64,000 nt of DNA. Source: Streptomyces sp. NBC_01276. GTDB taxonomy: Bacteria > Actinomycetota > Actinomycetes > Streptomycetales > Streptomycetaceae. The stretch covers positions 4,834,501-4,898,500 of the forward strand of contig NZ_CP108442.1 in the NCBI RefSeq assembly GCF_041435355.1, read 5' to 3'. The translations under genes and the position numbers were made by a program. Positions 29,727 to 37,681 of the stretch are shown one piece after another (the stretch's first letter is position 1; each line of letters begins with the position of its first letter). Below the pieces are notes generated by a model, which saw only the letters and a list, made by a program, of their open reading frames with translations, was not told the DNA's origin and made no database searches.

Positions 29727-30113
29727 ATGAAGCCGAAGCACCGCCTCGCCGCCGTCGCGCTGACCGCCGTACTCGCCGTCCCGGCCCTGGCCTCCTGCGA
29801 CGCCATCTCCACCGCCATGGACTGCGCCAACACGGCGGTGGCCATAGCCAACAGCGTGGACCAGCTGCAGCAGGCCGTCTCCCAGGCCGGGAACAGCGTC
29901 CAGGACACCCAGAACGCGCTCACCCAGATAGAGACGAACCTCAAGCAGATCAAGGACTCGACGGGCAACGCCGACCTCTCCAAGGCCGTCGACTCCATGA
30001 CCACCGCCGTCAAGAACGTGCGCACGTCCGTGGAGAGCGGCAACACCGCCCCCGACGTCCAGCCCGTCGCGGACGCCGCCAAGGAGATCTCCAAGGTCTG
30101 CACCCCGGGCTGA
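29727..30113 (+). CDS. Small coiled-coil lipoprotein, unknown function
   Basis: A 128-residue protein has a lipoprotein signal peptide with lipobox LASC (Cys24). A heptad-rich helical region follows (NSVDQLQQAVSQAGNSVQDTQNALTQIETNLKQIKDST, and similar) and two further cysteines, one near the mature N-terminus and one near the C-terminus, which may form a disulfide. It is probably anchored to the outer face of the membrane. I do not recognise a function. It sits between rph and rdgB on the same strand. Confidence 0.75.
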   Translation: MKPKHRLAAVALTAVLAVPALASCDAISTAMDCANTAVAIANSVDQLQQAVSQAGNSVQDTQNALTQIETNLKQIKDSTGNADLSKAVDSMTTAVKNVRTSVESGNTAPDVQPVADAAKEISKVCTPG

Positions 30114-30191
30114 CCCGGGCCGGTCCGGGCCGGCCCGGACCGGGCTCCGGCTCCGGCTCCGGGTGCGGCGCGCGGCGGAAATAATGGGGGC

Positions 30192-30824
30192 ATGACTTCC
30201 ACGCCCACCTCTCCCCAGCCGCCCCGCCGCCTGATCCTGGCCACCCGCAACCCCGGCAAGGTCACCGAGCTCCACGCGATCCTGTCCGAGGCCGGCCTCC
30301 CCTTCGAGCTGGTCGGCGCCGACGCGTACCCGGAGATCCCGGACGTGAAGGAAACCGGCGTCACCTTCGCCGAGAACGCCCTCCTCAAGGCCCACGCCCT
30401 GGCCCGCGCCACCGGCCTGCCGGCCGTCGCCGACGACTCCGGGCTCTGCGTGGACGTCCTGAACGGCGCCCCCGGCATCTTCTCCGCCCGTTGGGCCGGT
30501 GCCCACGGCGACGACAAGGCCAACCTCGACCTCCTCCTCGCCCAGCTCGGCGACATCGCCGACGAGCACCGCGCGGCCCACTTCTTCTGCGCGGCCGCCC
30601 TGGCCCTCCCGGACGGCACCGAACGCGTCGTCGAGGGCCGCCTCCTCGGCACCCTGCGCCACACCCCGGCGGGCGACGGCGGCTTCGGCTACGACCCGGT
30701 CCTCCAGCCCCTGGGCGAGTCCCGCACCTGCGCGGAACTGACGGCGGCCGAGAAGAACGCCATCTCCCACCGCGGCCAGGCCTTCCGCGCCCTGATCCCG
30801 GTGGTCCGCGAACTGCTGGGCTGA
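30192..30824 (+). CDS. rdgB: XTP/dITP diphosphatase (RdgB/HAM1)
   Basis: The enzyme removes ITP, dITP and XTP from nucleotide pools. The 210-residue protein has ATRNPGKVTELHAIL, VADDSGLCVDVLNGAPGIFSARWAG, GDGGFGYDPV, and SHRGQAFRAL, the standard substrate and metal-binding segments. Pairing with rph is common in bacteria. Confidence 0.94.
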   Translation: MTSTPTSPQPPRRLILATRNPGKVTELHAILSEAGLPFELVGADAYPEIPDVKETGVTFAENALLKAHALARATGLPAVADDSGLCVDVLNGAPGIFSARWAGAHGDDKANLDLLLAQLGDIADEHRAAHFFCAAALALPDGTERVVEGRLLGTLRHTPAGDGGFGYDPVLQPLGESRTCAELTAAEKNAISHRGQAFRALIPVVRELLG

Positions 30825-30832
30825 GGCCCGAC

Positions 30833-30876
30833 ACGCCGAGGGCCCCGTACGCGGCTGCGTACGGGGCCCTCGGCGT
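30833..30876. terminator. Strong terminator between rdgB and tRNA-Leu
   Basis: A perfect 20-base stem (30833-30852 with 30857-30876) closes a GGCT tetraloop between the rdgB gene and the convergent tRNA gene. Confidence 0.85.
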
Positions 30877-30881
30877 CGATG

Positions 30882-30965
30882 TGCGGTTGGGGGGACTCGA
30901 ACCCCCACGGGTTTTACCCCACTGGGACCTAAACCCAGCGTGACTGCCAATTCCACCACAACCGC
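30882..30965 (-). tRNA. tRNA-Leu (anticodon TAG)
   Basis: The minus strand folds as a class II tRNA: acceptor GCGGTTG with CAACCGC, anticodon stem CTGGG/CCCAG around TTTAGGT (anticodon TAG), a variable arm GGGGTAAAACCC, and T arm GGGGGTTCGAGTCCCCC. CCA is not encoded. It reads CUN leucine codons, including CUA. Confidence 0.95.
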
Positions 30966-31007
30966 GACACTTCGACCAATTCGGACATCAGGTCCTGGTG
31001 ATCGCGC

Positions 31008-31350
31008 TCAGTCTACGACCGTGGGGGCCTGTGGGGCCACGGGGTCGCGTCGGCGTCCCTTGCCGCACCAGGTGTCGGTGAGGGCGTGACAATTGGGGCG
31101 CAGGTGGCGGAGGTTCTCCCGACGCTTGTCGAGCCAGTCGCCGCTGATGTGGTCGGTCTGCAGGGTGATCGGCCGCCCCGGCCATTCCCCGGGATTCCCG
31201 CACGTGGCGCAGGAGTAGGGGACGCCGACTTCCTGCAGGGCCCGCTGTAGTCGACTGCGACGGGTCCGGGCGGACCCCTCGGACGTGCGCCGCCTGAAAT
31301 GGCCGACGTCGAGTCCCGGTTGCGTCTGGTAAACGGAACGGCCCGCGCCG
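31008..31350 (-). pseudogene. N-terminally truncated HNH endonuclease remnant
   Basis: The minus strand encodes a clear HNH domain: YSCATCGNPGEW, ITLQTDHISGDWLDKRRENLRHLRPNCHALTDTW and a basic end CGKGRRRD. The Cys pairs, Asp-His, Asn and His of the fold are all present. No ATG, GTG or TTG lies in frame before the bcp terminator, into which the frame runs, so the usual N-terminal DNA-binding part and start are lost. It sits next to a tRNA gene, a common insertion point. Confidence 0.65.
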
Positions 31351-31366
31351 GTTGGGCGCGGGCCGT
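31338..31366 (-). terminator. Terminator after bcp
   Basis: ACGGCCCGCGCC pairs perfectly with GGCGCGGGCCGT across a 5-base loop, directly downstream of the bcp stop; a GC-rich stem of 12 pairs. Confidence 0.75.
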
Positions 31367-31389
31367 GTGGTGCGGTGGTGCGGATGGCG

Positions 31390-31857
31390 TCAGATGCCCA
31401 GGTCCTTGATGATCTTGGCCACGTGGCCCGTCGCCTTGACGTTGTAGAAGGCGTGTTCGACCTTGCCCTCCTCGTCGACGACCACCGTGGAGCGGATGAC
31501 CCCGGTCACCGTCTTGCCGTACAGCTTCTTCTCGCCGAAGGCGCCGTACGCCGTCAGGGTCTCCTTCTCGGGGTCGCCGACCAGGGTGACCTTCAGGTGC
31601 TCCTGCTCGCGGAACTTCGCGAGCTTCTCCGGCTTGTCCGGGGAGACGCCGATGACGTCGTAGCCGGCCGCGGCCAGGAGGGAGAGGTTGTCGGTGAAGT
31701 CGCAGGCCTGCTTGGTGCAGCCCGGGGTCAGGGCCGCCGGGTAGAAGTACACGATCACTTTGCGCCCCTTGTGGGCGGCCAGCGAGACCTCGTTGCCGTC
31801 CGCGTCGGGCAGGGTGAAGGCGGGGGCGGTGTCGCCCGGCTGGAGTCGCTCGCTCAT
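31390..31857 (-). CDS. bcp: Thioredoxin-dependent peroxiredoxin (Bcp)
   Basis: This 155-residue peroxidase has the peroxidatic Cys47 and resolving Cys52 of the Bcp subfamily (TPGCTKQACDF) within an alkyl-hydroperoxide-reductase fold (PAFTLPDADGNEVSLAAHKGRKVIVYFYP). It reduces organic and lipid peroxides using thioredoxin. The ATG follows GGAGAAGA. It is divergent from the DUF3618 gene. Confidence 0.93.
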   Translation of the reverse strand: MSERLQPGDTAPAFTLPDADGNEVSLAAHKGRKVIVYFYPAALTPGCTKQACDFTDNLSLLAAAGYDVIGVSPDKPEKLAKFREQEHLKVTLVGDPEKETLTAYGAFGEKKLYGKTVTGVIRSTVVVDEEGKVEHAFYNVKATGHVAKIIKDLGI

Positions 31858-31974
31858 CGGTGGGTCTTCTCCTCGGGAGGGGAACGGTACGCCACGAGAC
31901 TAAGCTGACAGACTGTTCACGGCGGAGTACGCCCCAGACGACCACGAGCACGACACGACGACGGAGGCAGCGCG

Positions 31975-32292
31975 GTGCCGGAAGCCAGGACCCCCGCACA
32001 GATCGAGGCGGACATCGTCCGCCGCCGCGAGCAGCTCGCCGAGACGCTCGACGAGATCGGCGTGCGTGTGCACCCGAAGACGATCATCGGGGACGCGAAG
32101 GCCAAGGCGGTCGGGGTCGTGGACCACACGGCCGGCCGCGCCTTCGCCGCCGTCAATCGTCTGGTCACGGACGTGAAGGACAGTCTGCGCGACGAGAACG
32201 GCGCACCCCGGGCGGACCGGATCGTGCCCGTGGCGCTCTTCGCGGCCGGCGTCGTCGGGCTGATCGTCGTCACGGCGCGGCGCAAGCGGTGA
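31975..32292 (+). CDS. DUF3618 membrane protein
   Basis: This 105-residue protein begins PEARTPAQIEADIVRRREQLAETLDEIGVRVHPK, the DUF3618 signature, and ends with one membrane helix (VPVALFAAGVVGLIVVTA) followed by RRKR. It is probably a membrane-bound helical protein of unknown role. The GTG start follows GGAGGCAG. Confidence 0.85.
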   Translation: MPEARTPAQIEADIVRRREQLAETLDEIGVRVHPKTIIGDAKAKAVGVVDHTAGRAFAAVNRLVTDVKDSLRDENGAPRADRIVPVALFAAGVVGLIVVTARRKR

Positions 32293-32326
32293 GCACCCTC
32301 CGGCGTGCGGGGCGTGCGGCGGCAGG

Positions 32327-32332
32327 TAGGTT
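32327..32332 (+). promoter_or_regulatory. Minus-10 element of a probable leaderless GroES-like transcript
   Basis: TAGGTT is followed by 6 bases and a GTG start, without a Shine-Dalgarno sequence. Confidence 0.5.
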
Positions 32333-32338
32333 CGGGTC

Positions 32339-32680
32339 GTGAGCGAGAACACCACCCACGACAAGCTGCCCATCCGCATGCTCCACGACCGCGTGCTCGT
32401 GAAGTCCGACCTGCCCGAGGGCGAGCGGCGCTCGGGCGGCGGCATCCTGATCCCGGCGACGGCCGCGGTGGGCAAGCGGCTCGCCTGGGCCGAGGTGGTC
32501 GCGGTCGGGCAGAACGTACGCAGTGTGGAGCCGGGTGACCGGGTCCTGTACGACCCCGAGGACCGGGCCGAGGTCGAGGTGCGCGGGGCGACGTACGTGC
32601 TGATGCGCGAGCGGGACCTGCACGCCGTGGCGGCGGAGCGGCTGGAGGGGGCCAAGGACTCCACCGGGCTCTACCTCTGA
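32339..32680 (+). CDS. GroES-like (Cpn10-fold) protein
   Basis: This 113-residue protein has the Cpn10 pattern IRMLHDRVLVKSDLPEGERRSGGGILIPATAAVGKRLAWAEVVAVGQ, ending with VRGATYVLMRERDL. It has an extra C-terminal tail and no adjacent groEL. It is probably a stand-alone paralogue rather than the main GroES. Confidence 0.82.
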   Translation: MSENTTHDKLPIRMLHDRVLVKSDLPEGERRSGGGILIPATAAVGKRLAWAEVVAVGQNVRSVEPGDRVLYDPEDRAEVEVRGATYVLMRERDLHAVAAERLEGAKDSTGLYL

Positions 32681-32703
32681 TTCTGAGCCGCAGATCCATC
32701 ATG

Positions 32704-32736
32704 AAGGGCCGGTGACCGGGGTCACCGGCCCTTTTC
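32704..32736 (+). terminator. Terminator after GroES-like gene
   Basis: AAGGGCCGGTGACC pairs with GGTCACCGGCCCTT, followed by TT and C; a classical factor-independent terminator just upstream of the riboswitch. Confidence 0.85.
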
Positions 32737-32764
32737 GGTTGGATTTGTTACGGTGGTGGGGAAT

Positions 32765-32813
32765 TACCCCGACGAGACGCGCCGTACCGGGTAGCAGGAC
32801 GCAAAGACGACGC
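32765..32813 (+). ncRNA. Guanidine-III (ykkC-III) riboswitch
   Basis: The sequence matches the guanidine-III class. A P1 stem (TACCC with GGGTA) surrounds GACGAGACGCGCCGTAC, followed by CAGGAC, an A-rich linker and ACGACGC. The GCGCCGT segment (32779-32785) can form the class-defining pseudoknot with ACGACGC (32807-32813), with one mismatch. The ribosome-binding site GGAGGTG and ATG of a Gdx-type exporter follow within 40 bases, consistent with translational control: guanidinium would raise exporter synthesis. Confidence 0.88.
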
Positions 32814-32849
32814 ACTCCCTTTCCGTCCTCGTCCCGGAGGTGCCTCGTC

Positions 32850-33170
32850 ATGGCATGGGTTCTTCTTCTCGTCGCCGGTCTCATCGAAGTCGGCTGGTCG
32901 ATCGGCATGAAGTTCACCGAGGGCTTCACCCGCCTGTGGCCGTCCGTGTTCACCGGTGCCGGCATCGTAGCCAGCATGGTGCTGCTGTCCATCGCGGCCA
33001 AGACCCTGCCCATCGGTACGGCGTACGGCGTCTGGGTCGGCATCGGCGCCGCGGGTGCGGCCGTGCTCGGGATGGCGGTGCTGGGGGAGCCCGTCACCGT
33101 CTCCCGGATCTTCTTCATCTGCCTGCTGCTGGTCGCCGTGGTGGGGCTGAAGGTCACCTCCGGGCACTGA
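32850..33170 (+). CDS. gdx: SMR-family guanidinium exporter (Gdx/SugE type)
   Basis: This 106-residue protein has four membrane helices. The proton/substrate residue Glu13 (GLIEVGWSIGMKFTEGFTRLWPS) and Ser42, Tyr59 and Trp62 sit at the positions described for Gdx guanidinium exporters. The sequence GTAYGVWVGIGAAGA is the SugE/Gdx rather than EmrE version. A guanidine-III riboswitch precedes it, which agrees with guanidinium/proton antiport. A single subunit gene implies a dual-topology homodimer. Confidence 0.93.
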   Translation: MAWVLLLVAGLIEVGWSIGMKFTEGFTRLWPSVFTGAGIVASMVLLSIAAKTLPIGTAYGVWVGIGAAGAAVLGMAVLGEPVTVSRIFFICLLLVAVVGLKVTSGH

Positions 33171-33182
33171 CCCCGGCCCGGA

Positions 33183-35657
33183 TCACTCCAGGAGATCGGC
33201 CGAGGGGCGGCGGCGGAGTGCCCCTCCGCCTGTGGTGTCGCCCCCGGTCGTCTCGCCGCCGGTGGTCCGGCCGCCCTGGGTCTGGTCCCCGGTGGTCCGG
33301 CCGCCGGTGGTCTGGCCCCCGGTCGTCTCGCCGCCGCTGGTCTGGCCTCCCTGCGTCTGGCCTCCCTGCGTCTGCCCGCCCTGGTCCTGGCCCCCTTGAG
33401 TCTGCCCTCCCTGGTTCTGGCCGCCCTGCGTCTGGCCCCCCTGGTTCTGCCCTCCCTGGTTCTGTCCCCCCTGGTCCCGGCCGCCCTGCGTCTCGCCGTC
33501 CGTCGGCGGGCTCGGCTCGGACGGCGGCCGGCTGCCCTGGGGCTGCTGCGGGGTGGTCGGCGCGACGGGCGGCGGGGGCTGGGCCGCGCCCGGCTGGAGG
33601 TCCAGGTCGAAGTCCACCGGGTCCGTGGCCTCCAGGGCCTTCTTCGTGTAGGCCGCCCAGATCCGGGCCGGATAGCCGCCGCCCCCGATGCGGGCCTCGC
33701 CCAGGGCCCCGTAGAGGGGCTGCAGGGTGCCCGTGTCCGGGTCCTGGCCCATCATCGAGACCACCGTGACCAGGTCCGGGGTGTACGCCGCGAACCACGC
33801 CGAGCGGTCCTGCTCGGCCGTGCCCGTCTTTCCGGCGGCCGGATGGCCGGCCGCGAGGGCGGCCGTGCCCGTGCCGTTGTCCACGACGCTGACCAGCATC
33901 GAGGTGGTCGTGTCGGCGGCCTCCCGGCTGATGGCCTGGGTCGGGGTGCGGTCGGGGAGGCGGACGTTCTCGCTGCCCTTGGTGATCTTCTCCAGGAAGG
34001 TGTACGGGGTGCGGCGCCCGTGGTCGGCGAGGGTCGCGTACGCCTGCGTCATGTCCAGCACGCTGGCCTGCATGGTCCCCAGCGCGATGGCCGGGCCCGC
34101 GTCGAAGTTCGGGGTGTTCTCCGGGATCCCCAGGGCGATGGCGGTCGACTTGACCTTCGCCCCGCCCACGTCGACGGCCATCTGCGCGTACACGGTGTTG
34201 ACGGAGAGGTCGGTGGCGGTGTTGACGGTGATCGGACCGTACGACACCTGCCCCTCGTTCTCGGGCGCGAAGCGGATCCGGCCGCCGACGACGGGGCGCT
34301 TGTTGTCGCCGTTGTAGAGGGTGTTCGGGGTGATGCGGCGGCCGTCCTGGGTGCGGGATTCGTTCTCGACGGCGGAGGCGAAGACGAACGGCTTGAAGGT
34401 GGAGGCCACCTGGTAGTCGTGCCGGGTCGCGTTGTTGACGTACTGCTTCGTGTAGTCGATGCCGCCGTAGAGGGCGACGATCTTGCCGGTGGCCGGGTCG
34501 ACGGAGACCCCGCCCGCGCGCACCAGGCGGTCCGCGGGCCGGGCCGCCGGGTCGAGCTTGTCGACCATCTGCTTCCGGACGGCGTCGACGAACTCGCCCT
34601 GGCGCCGCTTGTCGATGGTGGTGGTGATCCGGTAGCCGCCCTCGGCGAGGGTCTTGTCGTCGAGGATCCCGTGCTCGGTGATGTAGTCCCTGACGGCCTC
34701 CACGAGGTAGCCGCGCTGCCCGGACAGCCCGGCGGCCGGGCGGACCTTCCCGGGCTCGGGGAAACGGACGGCGGCGCGCTCGGCGGGGGACATCCACTTC
34801 TTCTTGACCATGCCGTCGAGCACGTAGTTCCAGCGGGCGACGGCGCGGTCGCGGCTCTGGGGGTGCGAGACGACGTCGAAGGCGCTGGGGGAGTTGAGGA
34901 GGGTGGCGAGGTAGGCGCCCTCGGCGGCGGTGAGTCGGGTGACGTCCTTGCCGTAGTAGGCCTGGGCGGCGGCCTGGATGCCGTAGGCGTTGCGGCCGAA
35001 GTAGCTGGTGTTGAGGTATCCCTCGAGGATGTAGTCCTTGGACTTCTCACGACCGAGTTTGATCGCGATGAAGAACTCCTTGGCCTTGCGCTTCAACGTC
35101 TGTTCCTGGCCCAGGTAGTAGTTCTTCACGTACTGCTGGGTGATGGTCGATCCGGACTGGGTGCCCTTGCCGGTCGCGGTGTTCCAGGCGGCGCGCAGTA
35201 TCGCCTTGGGGTCCACGGCGCGTTCGGAGTAGAAGTCGCGGTCCTCCGCGGCGAGTACGGCTTCCTGGACGCTGCGGGGTACCTGCGAGAGCGGCACGTT
35301 GACGCGGTTGACCTCGCCGTCCCGGGCGATCTGGGAGCCGTCGGCGTAGAGGTAGACGTTGGACTGCGCGGTGGCGGCGGCGTTGGCGGGCGGGATGTCG
35401 ACCAGCAGGTAGCCGGCCACGAGGGCGCCGCCGACGAGCAGGGCGAGCAGCAGGACGCCACCCAGGAGCATGCGCCAGGTGGGCAGGGCGCGGCGCCATC
35501 CGGTGCGCCGGCGCCCGCCGTTCGCGGTGGCCGCCGGTCCGCGGCCCGGGGGTGGCGGGGCGCCGGGCGCGTCCTCCCGGGCGCCGTCGCCGGGGGGTTC
35601 CCGCGGGGTGTCCGGGTCGCGAGGGGGCCAGCCCGGGGGTGGTGACTGGTCGCTCAT
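33183..35657 (-). CDS. Bifunctional penicillin-binding protein (class A transglycosylase/transpeptidase)
   Basis: This 824-residue protein has a cytoplasmic Pro-rich tail and a membrane helix (about residues 62-86). A GT51 domain follows, with catalytic Glu138 (AAEDRDFYSE) and QYVKNYYLG. The transpeptidase has Ser419-x-x-Lys422 (ASTFKP), SVN at 485-487 and KTG at 610-612. The C-terminal 110 residues are a low-complexity tail of QGGQ(N/T/D) repeats passing into TTGG(Q/R/E) repeats. It polymerises and cross-links peptidoglycan outside the membrane. A tail of this kind may bind wall polymers. Confidence 0.93.
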   Translation of the reverse strand: MSDQSPPPGWPPRDPDTPREPPGDGAREDAPGAPPPPGRGPAATANGGRRRTGWRRALPTWRMLLGGVLLLALLVGGALVAGYLLVDIPPANAAATAQSNVYLYADGSQIARDGEVNRVNVPLSQVPRSVQEAVLAAEDRDFYSERAVDPKAILRAAWNTATGKGTQSGSTITQQYVKNYYLGQEQTLKRKAKEFFIAIKLGREKSKDYILEGYLNTSYFGRNAYGIQAAAQAYYGKDVTRLTAAEGAYLATLLNSPSAFDVVSHPQSRDRAVARWNYVLDGMVKKKWMSPAERAAVRFPEPGKVRPAAGLSGQRGYLVEAVRDYITEHGILDDKTLAEGGYRITTTIDKRRQGEFVDAVRKQMVDKLDPAARPADRLVRAGGVSVDPATGKIVALYGGIDYTKQYVNNATRHDYQVASTFKPFVFASAVENESRTQDGRRITPNTLYNGDNKRPVVGGRIRFAPENEGQVSYGPITVNTATDLSVNTVYAQMAVDVGGAKVKSTAIALGIPENTPNFDAGPAIALGTMQASVLDMTQAYATLADHGRRTPYTFLEKITKGSENVRLPDRTPTQAISREAADTTTSMLVSVVDNGTGTAALAAGHPAAGKTGTAEQDRSAWFAAYTPDLVTVVSMMGQDPDTGTLQPLYGALGEARIGGGGYPARIWAAYTKKALEATDPVDFDLDLQPGAAQPPPPVAPTTPQQPQGSRPPSEPSPPTDGETQGGRDQGGQNQGGQNQGGQTQGGQNQGGQTQGGQDQGGQTQGGQTQGGQTSGGETTGGQTTGGRTTGDQTQGGRTTGGETTGGDTTGGGALRRRPSADLLE
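33235..33500 (-). repeat. Tandem codon repeats in the PBP C-terminal tail
   Basis: About 25 imperfect units of 12-15 bases encode QGGQ(T/N/D) then TTGG(Q/E/R) motifs. Such arrays change copy number by slippage, so tail length may vary between strains. Confidence 0.75.
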
Positions 35658-35833
35658 CGCCGGGACTCCTCGTGACCGTGCGAAACATCCACTTCCGTAC
35701 CTCATGGTGTGTCTACCCGATGGCCGTTGATTCCGCTCCGGACGGGCATAAAACGGTCGCGTGGCTCGCCCCTCCGCACTAAGCTCGCGCGCTTTGGCCG
35801 ACGTAGGAACGACGTGGGAAACGGAGGGATACG

Positions 35834-36742
35834 GTGCGTCAGAGAGCGGGTGGCGGAGCGGCCCGGCGCGAAGGCGTCCGGGAGGGCTCGGGCGGGGGCT
35901 CGGGCGGGGGCTCCGGTGACGGTAGCGGAGGGCACAGGCCGTGGCTCTACGCGGCCGTGGCGGCGGGCGGGTTCCGGCGTTACGCCACCTACGGAACGGC
36001 CACGGCCGCCGGGGTCTTCACCAACACCGTCTTCGGCTTCATCGTCGCGTACACGTACATCGCGCTGTGGGACGAGCGTCCCGGCCTCGGCGGGTACGAC
36101 CAGGCGCAGGCGCTCACCTTCGTCTGGGTCAGCCAGGCCATGCTGGCGGCCGCCTCGTTGCTCGGCGGCGGCTTCCAGGAAGAGGTTCAGGAACGGATCC
36201 GTACGGGTGACATCGCCGTCGACCTCTACCGGCCGGCGGACCTCCAGCTGTGGTGGCTGGCGGCCGACCTCGGGCGGGCCGCCTTCCAGCTGCTGGGGCG
36301 CGGGGTGGTGCCCCTGCTGGCGGGCGCGCTCGCCTTCCCGCTGGCGCTGCCGGCCGATCCGGCGCGCTGGCTGCTGTTCACGGTGTCCGTCGTCCTCGCC
36401 CTCACCGTCAGCTTCGCGGTGCGCTACCTGCTGGGCCTGGCGGCCTTCTGGCTGATGGACGGCGCGGGGATCAACATGATGGCCGCCGTCGTGACGATCT
36501 TCTGCTCGGGGATGCTGCTGCCGCTGACGGTGTTCCCGGGCGGCTTCGGCGAGTTGGTGCGGCTGCTGCCGTGGTCGGCGATGCTCCAGGTCCCGCTGGA
36601 CGTGCTGCTCGGTACGCACGCGGGGGCGGGCGGCGCGGCGCGGGCGCTGGGGTTCCAGGCCGGGTGGGCGCTCGTCCTGCTGGGCGCGGGGCGGCTGGTG
36701 CAGTCGGCGGCGACGCGGAAGGTGGTGATCCAGGGTGGCTGA
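35834..36742 (+). CDS. ABC-2 type transporter permease
   Basis: This 302-residue protein has a Gly/Ser-rich N-terminus and six hydrophobic segments (TAAGVFTNTVFGFIVAYTYIALW, YLLGLAAFWLMDGAGINMMAAVVTIFCSGMLLPLTVFPGG and others), matching DUF990-type ABC-2 permeases. The next gene encodes a second permease and the third an ATPase, so the three form one exporter. The substrate is unknown. Confidence 0.85.
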   Translation: MRQRAGGGAARREGVREGSGGGSGGGSGDGSGGHRPWLYAAVAAGGFRRYATYGTATAAGVFTNTVFGFIVAYTYIALWDERPGLGGYDQAQALTFVWVSQAMLAAASLLGGGFQEEVQERIRTGDIAVDLYRPADLQLWWLAADLGRAAFQLLGRGVVPLLAGALAFPLALPADPARWLLFTVSVVLALTVSFAVRYLLGLAAFWLMDGAGINMMAAVVTIFCSGMLLPLTVFPGGFGELVRLLPWSAMLQVPLDVLLGTHAGAGGAARALGFQAGWALVLLGAGRLVQSAATRKVVIQGG

Positions 36743-37679
36743 CGCCGCCGGGGTACCGGGCGAGGTGGCCGAGGTGGTCGAAGCGGTCGAGGTCGGTGTC
36801 GCGGGGGACGCCCGGGGCGTGCGGGACGACCGGGGCGTGCGGGATGTGCGGGACGTCGTGTCGTGGCGCGGACGGGCCCGCGAGGGGCTGCGCGGCTACC
36901 GGCTGATCGTGGCGATGTGGATCCGGTCGACGATGGCGTACCGGGCGTCCTTCCTCCTCGCCTCCTTCGGGAACGCGGTGATCTCGCTGCTCGACTTCGT
37001 CGCGATCGCCGTCATGTTCTCCCACATCGAGGCCCTCGGCGGTTTCACGCTGCCCGAGGTCGCCCTGCTCTACGGGACCTGCTCGGTCTCCCTCGGCCTC
37101 GCCGACCTGTTCCTCGGCAACACCGACCGGATCGGGCTCCGGATCCGCGACGGCTCCCTCGACACCATGCTGGTGCGCCCCGTCCCGGTCCTCGCGCAGG
37201 TCGCGGCCGACCGCTTCGCGCTGCGCCGGCTGGGGCGGATCACGCAGGGGCTGGCGGTGATGACCTGGGGGATCTCCGTACTGGAGGTGGACTGGACGGC
37301 CGGGAAGGTGCTGCTGGTCCCGGTGATGGTGGTGGCCGGGGCGGGGATCTTCGCGGCGGTGCTGGTGGCCGGTGCGGCGTTCCAGTTCATCGCGGGGGAC
37401 GCGGCGGAGGTGCAGAACTCCTTCACCTACGGGGGCTGCACGATGCTCCAGTACCCGCCGACGGTGTTCGGGCGGGACCTGCTGCGCGGGGTGACCTTCG
37501 TGGTGCCGCTCGCCTTCGTCAACTGGCTGCCCGCGCTGTACGTGCTGGGGCGGCCCGTTCCGCTGGGGCTGCCGCAGTGGACGGCGTTCCTGAGTCCGCT
37601 GGTGGCCTTCCTGTTGTTCCTGCCCGCGTCGCTGGCGTGGCGCGCGGGAGTCCGTTCGTACCGAAGCACGGGGAGCTAG
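36735..37679 (+). CDS. ABC-2 type transporter permease, second subunit
   Basis: This 314-residue protein has six membrane segments (LASFGNAVISLLDFVAIAVMF, LLVPVMVVAGAGIFAAVLVAGAAFQFI) and an N-terminal Val/Asp/Arg-rich cytoplasmic stretch of degenerate repeats. The GTG start overlaps the end of the first permease gene by 8 bases. It pairs with the preceding permease. Confidence 0.85.
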   Translation: MADAAGVPGEVAEVVEAVEVGVAGDARGVRDDRGVRDVRDVVSWRGRAREGLRGYRLIVAMWIRSTMAYRASFLLASFGNAVISLLDFVAIAVMFSHIEALGGFTLPEVALLYGTCSVSLGLADLFLGNTDRIGLRIRDGSLDTMLVRPVPVLAQVAADRFALRRLGRITQGLAVMTWGISVLEVDWTAGKVLLVPVMVVAGAGIFAAVLVAGAAFQFIAGDAAEVQNSFTYGGCTMLQYPPTVFGRDLLRGVTFVVPLAFVNWLPALYVLGRPVPLGLPQWTAFLSPLVAFLLFLPASLAWRAGVRSYRSTGS

Positions 37680-37681
37680 TC

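Noticed and set aside
33235..33500. Possible CRISPR-like array
   Set aside because: The periodic sequence is in-frame coding repeat of the PBP tail with 12-15-base units and no spacers; no CRISPR array or cas gene is present in the window.
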